This document shows, in pieces, positions 15,601-22,142 of a stretch of DNA of 64,000 bases; the first letter of the stretch is position 1, and the number at the start of each line of letters is the position of its first letter. The stretch is taken from the NCBI GenBank assembly GCA_946406115.1, contig OX291548.1, positions 7,242,373 through 7,306,372 on the forward strand, written 5' to 3'. This DNA comes from Apoda limacodes. Its lineage: Eukaryota > Arthropoda > Insecta > Lepidoptera > Limacodidae. Both the position numbers and the translations under genes were made by a program. Below the pieces are notes generated by a model. It was not told the origin of the DNA. It saw nothing but the letters and a program-made list of their open reading frames with translations, and did not search any database.

Positions 15601-18600
15601 CTATTAACTAAGGTAAGAATATAAATTTAAAAGTATAAAGGAATAGTTTGCACCACTTTATTAACTGCCTATTTTAGAAAATGCCTCCAAGAGGCTGATA
15701 AGCAAGAGACTGAACAACATCCTTTGGAAGAAATAACGGAATTGACAGAAACGGAGGAGTTGGAATCGGCGGATCTGCGTATCAACATGGTGGCGAAGAA
15801 AGCTCACAGCACCCACATTAGTCTTACCGAAAACGTCAAGATTAACAAGATCACCAAGTCAGCACATTACCTAAACGATGCACAACATAGGGAAGTAATG
15901 GACATGGTAAATTATAGCTTTAGCTTATATTGTAGTAGACTAGCTAATAATACCACAAAATAATGCCGATACTTCACTCGAGTCTGTTTTTTCTGCGTAC
16001 TCTTCCGATGGTTTTTATTAGAAACTATGAAACGGTTTAAGATGGTACCTAGTGTTGTTGTTATAGCCAGTGCTAATCTTTCATTCGAAGGGGTGGGCAG
16101 AGACTAAATCTTGACACACGGTAGTGTTTTCAATACTTTTATACACGTTCAAAAGTACAGGGTACACTTGACCTCGCCTTCTTTTCTGAACGAATTTTCT
16201 TTTGCTTTGTAAATTTTTTTATTCATCCTCTCATTCAACATTCACAAAAAAACCTTGACTAATATCCCAATTTTTCACTACACCTTTTTACCCTGTAACT
16301 CTTCTGTATCACACTATTTCTTATCCTACCATTTAGGGTCACATCACCTCTACATATCTCTTAATGTTCTCAATTCAGAGCTTCACGCTTCATGTTAGAA
16401 TCAACATACACACATGAAAAACCAAACATGAGCTTTGCTTGCCAGCCTTTATACGTCCCCACTGTTGGGGCACGGCCTACCCTCATAAGCGAGGGTGATT
16501 TGGGCCATAGTCCACACGCGAGCCCAGTGCAGATTGTGGTCTTCACATACGTCTTTTTTTTTCTTGACATATGCAGGTTTCCTTACGATGTTTTCCTTCA
16601 CCGTTAATTCTGTGGTATGAATTAATAAATCAGTGTACTTGAGTAATTAAGAAAAGACTCATTGGTACACGCCGACGCCGGGGTTCGAACCTCCGCCACT
16701 TGAGACGGGGAAGTGAAATTTAAACCCCTCTGCCACCACCGACTCTACATGAGCTTTAGTCAACGTTTATTACCTACTGCTTAACAGAGGTATGTCGCAG
16801 AGGTTTTTCAATGTCTCTTGAGGACAAAATTCCCAAGTTTACAAGCATTTGTAGCACTTTTAGAGAAGTTTCCTCTGGCAAAGGCTATGTTAAACGGCTT
16901 ACAGTTCACTATGGAATATTCATACGAGTATTAGACTCTAAATGATAGAATAGGAGAATGTGTGTTACGGGAGAGTTTCGGAGTGGAGGAAGATATAGTG
17001 ACAAAGATTAAGAAAGCTGGTTTGGGCATGTTGAGAGGATGAATAAAGGAATATGCACAAAACAAATTTATGAGGCGAAAGTAATTAGAAGGGTCGGTAG
17101 AGGTAGACCTCGGCGAACGTATGTCCATCCCATCGAGGCTATATTACGTACTGGAGTACTGATGCCATCTCTGGCCGGGTGCACCCGGATACCAGCTTGA
17201 CCCTTTTAACTCGGTTCAACGACGGGTTGTGAGCATCGTCGACGATCCCAAACTCACAAGTCGTATCGAACCCTTAAGTGTAAGGAGAAACTTTGCCCTC
17301 CTGTGTGTGTTCTACTTCCCTGAAAAATTGTTCGAAATAACGCCCACGGCTACTTTCTTCCGTCGCACCTATCGCCATCGGCAGGGAATTCATTCTCACA
17401 CTTTAGAACCGAAATGGTCGCGTACAGTGCGGTTTCAGGGAAACGCTTGGATTGTGGAATGAGCTCCCTGCCACGGTTTTCTGTCAGGACTAAAGTATGG
17501 GGTTCTTCAACAAAGAAGTTATTAGATTTTTGAAGGATCGGCAACGCTACCACTGGTGTTGCAAGCGTCCATAGGCCACGGTGACCGCCTACCATCAGGC
17601 GGACCGTAGGCTTGTTTGCCACCTTAATGGTGTGAAGAAAAAAACAATACGCCGTTTTTGTGGCTTTACTAGGCATATAAAGGAAAAAAATATATGTTAT
17701 TACTGAATGTTTTACATCTATTGTATTGAATGCAATAAAAAATCTGGAAGTAACCATTGTCTTAACAATTGTGCAAATGTTTAAAGCGTGTAATGCATTT
17801 GCTTGTTATGAAAGTTTGTTAAATAATTATAATTGGGTTTTTTCTAGTGCACTGACTGTAAGCTGTAGCAATAAGTCAAAAAATGTGACTATAAAACGGT
17901 AAAAACATTAAATTCCATACAAAAAAAAATTAAGTTTCAAGGCGTTATTATGGTATAAATTACTTGAGAATTAAATAAGAAAATATATCTCATAGTAATG
18001 TATATGACATTGTGTAATGATTTTTTGTACATTTAAATGCACAACGTTTAGTATTACAGAATTAAGCTTTCTGGCCTATATTGCCCTCTTAAGTATTGCA
18101 ACAAATTATTTTCAGAGACCGGAAATGTTCGAAAGGCAAATGGGAGACACAAAGAAAGTTCAAAACAATGAGCAAAGCGTTGTCGACGAAATTATTGCAG
18201 CTCAAATGAAGCTTAAAAAAGTGAGTAGTATTTACACCTTCGGATTCAAAGGTTACTGTTAGCAGTATGAGATTGCAGGCTTAAGGGCCCTATAGCAGCT
18301 AAGAAGGGCCACCAATTGATCTTATTTATGTCATCTTCGTAGAAAGCTTACTTCAAAAAAGGTGCTACATAGAAGTTATAACACTGTTAATTTTATCTTA
18401 AGAAAGTGAGTATCAACCCCTTCGGATTTAAAAGGAACTGTAAACAGTATGTAATTACAGTCCTAAAGGCCCTGTAGCAGCTTATAAGCAACGTCATTAT
18501 AATAATAATAACGTTTATTAATCCATTCCATTACAGATTCAGTACATAGTTTTAATCTTATACATATATGTAGTTTACAGGTAAAAAAATGCATATTATT

Positions 18601-20479
18601 TAATCTCTGGTACCCAATTTTGGATTTAACCTGTGTTTTGGGTGACAGGGCTCTCGGACAAAAGACAATTAAATTATAATAATTAATAATAATATTATTA
18701 AAAATTAAACATTATTTATGTCGCCTTCTATAAAGATTAGTTCAAAGATGTGCCACATAGAAGTTATAATACTGGCCATTAGCTACATTTGGAACTTAAT
18801 TTTAAAAAAGTGAGTATCAACCCCTTCGGATATAAAGGTTACTGTTAGCAGGATGATATTGCAGACTTAAGGGCCCTGTAGCAACTAACTAGCTAATGGT
18901 GGCCCATTAGCTATATTATTTATATCGTTTTCGTAAAAAGCTTATTACAAAAATGTAGGTACTACATAGAAGTTATAACACTGATGTATTTTGGCGGGAC
19001 GTGTCCCGATTTTTAAATCATAATTAAATGTCCCGCGCGGGACAGGCTCAATCCCGCTTTTCGGAAATAACTCGACCGCGCATGCAGCGTACTGACTCAA
19101 CTATTTAGCGATAGGGTAAATCTGATTTAAAATATCATATTTTTATTAAAAAACATTTTCTATGGATATTTTTACTAGGTACCTATCTATTGTAACTACA
19201 TATATTGTAACTAGTACAATCGAAGTTTTATTGGAGTTGCTTGAGTGTGCCATGCTCTCTCAAAGTGTCTCTGCGGTGGTGGCGAGTGTCGGGTCGTTAC
19301 GTTCCCTAAATCATGGTTGAGCGAAGCTATGGCTGATTCATGTGTCATACTCGTGAACGGGTGCCGCCTGTGGAGGCTGGTCTGCTCTTGCAAACTTCTT
19401 TGTTTAGTATTTAGTCTTACTTTTTTGTTTTGTTTATTAATACTGTAAGACATTGATTATTTCTTTGTGATGAATACATAAACTGTCTTTTTTTTATATA
19501 TTGCAATAAGATACTTTTTTATAGTGTGCTTGTGCTTTATATTTCATGTTTTTTATGATTGTAATGGGAAGTGTCCTTTAATGATAGGGAAGGCATTTTC
19601 CAATTTTTAAATTGGACGCTGTAAGAGAAAGGGAGAAAAGAAAGGCCCTTGCTGAGTTTCTTGCCGGTTCTTCTCACTACAAAGTCTCCTGCCCTATAGA
19701 CTTACGAACCGATGGCGTAGTGACATTCATAAGTGCTCAATTATTGTAGCCTAAACTGAATAAATTATATTGAATTTGAATTTATTGAATGGTCACGTAA
19801 ACGTAATTTGAACTCAAATAAAAAGATAAATATTCAAAAACTTTTGATTATATACGTTTTTTTTACTATGTCCCGCTTTCGATGAAAGAATCCCGCTTTT
19901 TTCACTCAAAAAGTTCCTAAATCCCGACTTTGCAAAAAAAAAATCTGGCAACGCTGATATGTACCTAAGCTTTAGTTAACTTTGAGAAATGTCAAATAAA
20001 ACTCACAGATGTATTTCAGGAACAGAACAAATAGTTTTTAAAGTACCCAGCTTATGACCAGTGTCAAAAAATGTATGAAGTACATTTTTGAAATATGGTT
20101 TGTACGAAAAGAGAATTAAGAGTATCCAATGCGGCTCTAGCTAAATGCTATAAGCGACTTTATATAATTCATATGAACCATTAGTATCATAACCCTGTTT
20201 CTGTTATTAAAGCATTGCTTGTTAATTGCTGCGTTTTAAATGCTAAAATATAAGGCAAGACCTGAGTCGCCATTGCGCACTTCCTCAGTCACCTTGTGTG
20301 AATATGGCTCAACGTGTTTTTTTTAACAGAACAGTGCATATGAAAGCAGTCCTTGTAACAGCGTAATGAGCGATTCCTCTGAGACCCTAGTGTGCACTCC
20401 GGAACGCAGTGCAGGTGGGTGCGTTTTGGACGTCAACCCTAGAGATGTGCTCTACTCGTCCGACGAAGAATCATCATGA
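390..20479 (+). CDS. CEP78: CEP78-like centrosomal protein, 11 exons, 5' end missing
   Basis: Joined exons: 390-577, 4896-5072, 5827-5992, 11844-12022, 13034-13098, 13193-13282, 14094-14236, 14870-15026, 15678-15906, 18116-18220, 20330-20479. All junctions keep phase and give 548 residues plus stop. Vertebrate CEP78 is about 690-720 residues, so roughly the first 90 residues lie upstream of the window. The N-terminal half is leucine-rich repeats (exons 1-4), with the family hallmark LRYRLPELDSMAGLRRI in exon 3 and NTTIVVLDMRHNP in exon 4. A coiled coil follows in exon 7, then a Ser-rich linker and an acidic C-terminus ending DEESS. In the known family CEP78 sits at mature centrioles and acts in cilium formation with an E3 ligase complex. 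The family call is from remembered conservation, and the exact exon ends are inferred from splice signals. It is convergent with GADD45GIP1. Confidence 0.93.
578..2079. other. CEP78 intron, 5' part
   Basis: No gene is seen here. A 29-bp segment is directly repeated at about 1141-1215 (tattggttttagatttgcaa occurs twice). A Lys/Asn-rich 94-codon ORF at 1689-1973 could be the decayed N-terminal part of the DUF7869-like gene that follows, but it is too degenerate to claim. Confidence 0.4.
2080..3493 (+). pseudogene. Broken DUF7869-like (possible RNase H-fold transposase-derived) gene
   Basis: Pieces of one protein lie in order in different frames. MFLHTFVIGEG...RTALKK is at about 2107-2170 and HPKVKND...EAHYTRKVSSKLYLDSDL at 2208-2335. 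FHRPKKDPCDSCISYKN is at 2445-2500, INFYSDNCGGQNRNRIVF at about 2850-2900, and a GHTQNENDSVHALVE block spans 2970-3015. The final 162 codons are open (3005-3493). The frame slips at a T-run near 2953, and stops separate the N-terminal blocks. The DNC-GQN-N and GHTQNE-D-VH blocks are typical of insect proteins annotated DUF7869, which are dispersed and transposon-like. Whether the Asp and Glu residues are RNase H-like catalytic residues is inference. No terminal repeats were found, so this may be an old element or a retrocopy inside the CEP78 intron. Confidence 0.65.
3494..4895. other. CEP78 intron, unique-looking AT-rich DNA
   Basis: About 1.4 kb of AT-rich sequence with no ORF of note and no repeat I could pair elsewhere in the window. 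Confidence 0.5.
4896..5072 (+). CDS. CEP78: CEP78 LRR exon
   Basis: Acceptor is ttttgtag, donor is gtgtgc, phase 0 on both sides. It encodes 59 residues with two LRR units (SLQHLSLSRCLIGDAG; ILTLDLSGCELTPLGAGYI). Confidence 0.93.
5827..5992 (+). CDS. CEP78: CEP78 signature exon
   Basis: Acceptor taccag at 5821-5826 is preferred over a later cag because it restores family-like residues (HRYSENWTHTLRYR). The donor is gtagtg after a phase-1 end. It encodes RYRLPELDSMAGLRRI and the GDAG LRR turn. Confidence 0.92.
5993..7964. other. CEP78 intron
   Basis: No gene is seen. A CA-rich stretch lies at about 6103-6155, and a short GC-rich block (gcggcgctcgcgcgcg) at about 6679-6694 inside AT-rich DNA probably marks a MITE whose ends I could not fix. 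A TCGGCC motif at 7773 already resembles those of the fold-back repeat that follows. Confidence 0.4.
7965..9090. repeat. Long imperfect inverted repeat (fold-back element), ~1.1 kb
   Basis: The arms face each other around about 8550. The best-matching inner arms are 8375-8462 and 8640-8728, both carrying CGGCCGTGATTTTTATA, GTATAACTAACATT, ACTTTGGT-ATTCAATTAACGG. Pairing continues outward: acacagttacatgaatag near 8283 pairs with the complement of ctattcatgtaacagtgtgg near 8790. Weaker pairing reaches ctaatatcggcc at about 7971 and ggccgatattag at about 9071. It carries no ORF, and a LINE tail abuts it on the right. Confidence 0.8.
9107..9185 (+). repeat. LINE 3'-tail fragment (family of the 44-47 kb LINE)
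   Basis: Contains acaagcgtccataggctatg, gtgaccgcttaccatcaggc and gcttgtttgcc, the same tail that ends the LINE near 47.05 kb, followed by an AT-rich end. Confidence 0.75.
9383..10000 (-). repeat. Interspersed repeat (cttttgcccgcgg family), reverse orientation
   Basis: It begins with the complement of the family end (atccatactaatattaaaaa) and ends in gcgggcaaaagctag. It shares cttcacgcttaaac and gagatag-ttgagacccgaagaagga blocks with the copies at 13.4, 13.7 and 44.1 kb. A (TG)n tract lies inside. I do not know the class; a non-autonomous element is likely. Confidence 0.65.
9572..9601. repeat. (TG)n microsatellite
   Basis: About 14 uninterrupted TG units inside an interspersed repeat; a likely length-polymorphic site. 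Confidence 0.95.
10250..10770. repeat. Tandem repeat, ~119-bp unit, about 3.5 copies
   Basis: Units carry gagtccgactcgcacttga, a T-run, ccttgccctaacact, aacaaaaaaa, gaattggtcca and cgtcttcgagtttt. The cttgaccg landmark recurs at 10429, 10547 and 10667. The first copies (about 10250-10340) are divergent. Confidence 0.85.
11161..11321. mobile_element. MITE, 161 bp, with terminal inverted repeats
   Basis: Ends are CTAGGTCTGTGGTG and its complement CACCACAGACCTAG, with extended imperfect pairing inward. ATATTA flanks both sides (11155-11160 and 11322-11327) as the probable target duplication. There is no coding capacity. Confidence 0.75.
11844..12022 (+). CDS. CEP78: CEP78 LRR exon
   Basis: Acceptor is tttaag. 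Two bases complete the split Ala codon, and the exon ends phase 0 before gtgcca. It encodes LDVQNCGVTEESA and NTTIVVLDMRHNP, strong matches to the last LRRs of the family. Confidence 0.93.
12271..12441. mobile_element. MITE with inverted arms, ~170 bp
   Basis: Left end GGCTCGATTCCGTAAAA pairs with right end TTTTACGGAATCGACCC. Further inward, GAAATAAGATATAC pairs with GTATATCTTATTTC. No transposase is present, and the target duplication is not clear. Confidence 0.75.
12617..12784 (+). repeat. LINE 3'-tail fragment
   Basis: Starts at tacagtatggagttcttcag, runs through aagttattagatttctgaag and the taccatcaggtggacc motif, and ends in a pure A-run. This is the same tail as at 21.7 and 46.97 kb and a typical 5'-truncated LINE insertion. 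Confidence 0.85.
13034..13098 (+). CDS. CEP78: CEP78 exon
   Basis: Acceptor is atttttcag. The donor gttagt at 13099 is chosen over gtaaat at 13103 because only it keeps the next exon open. It encodes YSWISLSGSSSE. Confidence 0.85.
13193..13282 (+). CDS. CEP78: CEP78 exon
   Basis: Acceptor is ggtttgcag, donor is gtgcgt. The phase fits both neighbours. It encodes a basic stretch (NGITRYRATSNSRN, TYKINAVKKEK) aligned with the basic segment after the vertebrate LRRs. Confidence 0.82.
13366..13562 (+). repeat. Interspersed repeat (cttttgcccgcgg family)
   Basis: Runs from tatcttttgcccgcggttcc to the cagacagacatacagagt-like end. It forms an inverted pair with the copy at 13667-13918. Confidence 0.7.
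13667..13918 (-). repeat. Interspersed repeat (cttttgcccgcgg family), reverse copy
   Basis: Starts atccgtactaatattataaa, passes cctcttcacgcttaaaccgc and gagatagtctgagtcccgag, and ends gggcaaaagctagta. Confidence 0.75.
14094..14236 (+). CDS. CEP78: CEP78 coiled-coil exon
   Basis: Acceptor is gcactgtag, donor is gtatca. One base completes the split Lys codon. It encodes an Glu/Gln-rich coiled coil (EELEEKLQEEMAHRQQLEEL), matching the coiled coil that follows the LRRs in the family. Confidence 0.9.
14870..15026 (+). CDS. CEP78: CEP78 exon, Ser-rich linker
   Basis: Acceptor is ttttggcag, donor is gttagt. It encodes SSRSYDMSSSSGSSSS and then a helix (LSYIQQAFKDIYAFI) that resembles the conserved post-coil helix of CEP78. 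Confidence 0.88.
15341..15475 (+). repeat. tRNA-derived SINE
   Basis: The tRNA-like head has an A-box-like tggctcagaagg and a B-box-like ggttcgattgc 40-50 bp later. A non-tRNA body and an AT-rich tail follow. The head does not fold as a functional tRNA. Confidence 0.65.
15678..15906 (+). CDS. CEP78: CEP78 exon
   Basis: Acceptor is tattttag. The single base A completes GG|A with the previous exon; the exon is 76 codons and the donor is gtaaat. It is acidic, then basic (KKAHSTHISLTENVKINKIT). I do not recognise a domain; it belongs to the poorly conserved C-terminal half. Confidence 0.85.
16430..16745 (-). repeat. Lepidopteran LINE-derived 3' repeat
   Basis: Contains gcaggtttccttacgatgtt, ttccttcaccgtta and a cggggttcgaacctccgcca segment. 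These blocks are common in moth and butterfly genomic repeats. Orientation is assumed from other occurrences I remember, so it is uncertain. Confidence 0.6.
16958..17125 (+). pseudogene. LINE reverse-transcriptase ORF, C-terminal fragment
   Basis: Reading across one frameshift gives a basic terminal motif (VGRGRPRRT) preceded by an H-VERMNK-like stretch, typical of the end of lepidopteran LINE ORFs. Only about 55 codons remain. Confidence 0.6.
17165..17650 (+). mobile_element. 5'-truncated LINE, 3' 0.5 kb
   Basis: Near-parallel to 46630-47090. It shares gtgcacccggataccagctt, ggttcaacgacgggttgtga, the RT-ORF C-terminus in broken frames, and the gttgcaagcgtccataggcc tail ending in an A-run. 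Confidence 0.88.
18116..18220 (+). CDS. CEP78: CEP78 exon with repeated donor region
   Basis: Acceptor is attttcag, donor is gtgagt, phase 0 at both ends. It encodes 35 residues ending AAQMKLKK. Its 3' end and donor are the start of a unit repeated three times downstream (see 18212-18985). Confidence 0.87.
18212..18985 (+). repeat. Three ~186-bp tandem units that copy a splice donor
   Basis: Each unit starts with the exon end plus donor (aaaaaagtgagta at 18215; aagaaagtgagtatc at about 18401; aaaaaagtgagtatc at about 18804). Each then carries ccttcggatt, gggccctgtagca-like blocks, and ends acatagaagttataacact. Unit 2 is interrupted at about 18488-18703 by an insertion rich in ataataat that looks like a reversed LINE tail. 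Confidence 0.85.
19620..19795 (+). repeat. RTE-like LINE 3' end
   Basis: Contains gctgagtttcttgccggttc, ttctcactacaaag and a ttgaatttgaattt tail, the widely dispersed 3' end of a lepidopteran LINE. It is 5'-truncated. Confidence 0.7.
20330..20479 (+). CDS. CEP78: CEP78 terminal coding exon
   Basis: Acceptor is gtgttttttttaacag. It encodes 49 residues, Ser/Asp rich (NSVMSDSSETLVCTPE; end SDEESS), then TGA. No canonical AATAAA follows within 300 bases; TATAAA occurs at about 20514. Confidence 0.9.
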   Translation, partial: NSAYESSPCNSVMSDSSETLVCTPERSAGGCVLDVNPRDVLYSSDEESS

Positions 20480-20789
20480 TTTTTTTTTAAATGTTTACAA
20501 AGTAACTTTTATTTATAAAGTAAAGTTTAATTGTATATAAGCGTTTTATTAATGGAGCGAAAATGAATAGTTGGTATTTTTTTAAACGTGTAACTGTAGT
20601 TTTTCTTGTACTACCAAATTACACACTATATAAGTTTGCACGTGGTAGAAATCGAAACTTTAAGCCTCGTATTATTTTGTTCAACTTATTTACGAATTTG
20701 TCTGTCCGGTACTTTTCGATCGATATGTGTCCAAACTATTTAATTTACCAAATTAGAACCCGATGACAATGTAATATTCAACAGTTTAT

Positions 20790-21390
20790 ATTATCTTCAT
20801 AAGATCTATCATTTCTGTGAAGAAACTACTAGTTCCCGATCAATAGTTATATATCAACAGAGATATAGTCCTTCATGGTTTGACAGCTGTCATCCGAAAT
20901 ATAGATCTTGATGAGATCTATCATTTCTGTATAGAAACTGCTAGTCTACGATCAATAGTTACGGAGATAAAGCCCTTTATAGTTTGACAGCTGTCATCCG
21001 AAATATATGTAGATCTGCATAAGATACATCATTTCTGTAAACAGATTACTAGTCTACGATCAATAGTTACGGAGATAGTCCTTTATAGATGAATAGTTTG
21101 ACAGTTGTCTTACGAAATGAAGATCTTCATAAGGTATAATTTCTGTAGTGAAACTAATAGTGTAGAGTTTGACAGCTGCCATTAGAAATAAAGATCTTGA
21201 TGAAATCTTTCAAATTTGCTAGTTTACGGTCAATATCAACAGAGATATAGTCCTTCATGGTTTGACAGCTGTCATCCGAAATATAGATCTTGATGAGATC
21301 TATCATTTCTGTATAGAAACTGCTAGTCTACGATCAATAGTTACGGAGATAAAGCCCTTTCTAGTTTGACAGCTATCTTCCGAAATTGTA
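20790..21390. repeat. Satellite-like tandem array, ~71-110-bp units, about 5 copies
   Basis: Units share gatctatcatttctgt, gaaactactagt, cgatcaatagtta, gtttgacagctgtcatccga and aaatatagatctt. Landmark gatct recurs at about 20903, 21012, 21122, 21193 and 21285. A block of about 130 bases at about 20850 recurs almost identically at about 21232. The same family recurs at 49160-49545. Confidence 0.88.
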
Positions 21391-21692
21391 TTTAAAAAAG
21401 CATTGAAAAAAATTAAAAATGATTGAGCAATAATTAAAAAAAAATATATTTAAAACATATTTTTGAAAATATTAAATATTTAAAGTACTTATTAAAAGAA
21501 TTGAAATATTTAAAAATATTTTTTTTATTTATTATATATATAAATTTAGTAAAAACATCAAAATGCCAAAAATGCAGTAGAACAGGCGGAGCCAGGCACA
21601 ATTTGTAAATAAGATATAAAATCTAATACAAACATTAACTATTACATCCTTAGCATAGCCTGTCCTAGTCCTGTCTTAGTCGTAAGGAAATA
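21391..21692. other. CEP78/GADD45GIP1 convergent intergenic, AT-rich
   Basis: Low-complexity A/T runs with repeated aaatattt; no gene or paired repeat seen. Confidence 0.5.
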
Positions 21693-21820
21693 TAGAATAG
21701 GGTTCTTCAAGAAATAAGTTATTAGATTTTTGAAGGGTCGGCAGCGCGCGAGTAATGCCCCTGGTGTTGCAAGCGTCCATAGACTGCGGTGACCGCTTAC
21801 CATCAGACAGACAAAAAAAA
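21693..21820 (+). repeat. LINE 3'-tail fragment
   Basis: Starts at agggttcttcaagaaataag, contains gcaagcgtccatagactgcg and gtgaccgcttaccatcag, and ends in an A-run. Same family as 12617-12784. Confidence 0.85.
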
Positions 21821-21898
21821 AATTATCATGGGTCAACACAATCTCACACAGAGCAGTTTGACGACTTTAAACAAAACGAAATTATCATAGAATAACCA

Positions 21899-21904
21899 TT
21901 TAAT
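21899..21904 (-). promoter_or_regulatory. Candidate polyadenylation signal of GADD45GIP1
   Basis: ATTAAA on the minus strand about 26 bases past the stop codon. Confidence 0.45.
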
Positions 21905-21929
21905 TGCACTACTAATACATTATCTATAA

Positions 21930-22142
21930 CTAACTGAGTTGAACTTTGTCGCTTATTTTAACATTCTTTTGCTGTAGCTTTGCAATCATCATCTTTTCTT
22001 TTGCTTCTTTCCTGGCTTGTTTCTCCAGTTTCTTTTGTTCTTTTTCTCTTTTTACTAACATCTCTTGGAACCTTTCATCCCGAGGATCTAACTTAAAACC
22101 AAAATGTCTTCGTACTTCTTCTACAAGGCGTTCTTTCTTCTC
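21930..22142 (-). CDS. GADD45GIP1: GADD45GIP1 exon 3
   Basis: Acceptor gatattgcag, phase 0, 70 residues plus stop. EKKERLVEEVRRHFGFKLDP aligns directly with the family after exon 2, which supports the junction. The rest is a Lys/Glu helix. Confidence 0.92.
   Translation of the reverse strand, partial: EKKERLVEEVRRHFGFKLDPRDERFQEMLVKREKEQKKLEKQARKEAKEKMMIAKLQQKNVKISDKVQLS

Noticed and set aside
17350..17757. 135-codon minus-strand ORF
   Set aside because: Antisense of the LINE fragment on the plus strand.
18017..18262. 81-codon ORF as a separate gene
   Set aside because: It is the CEP78 exon read through both splice sites into intron.
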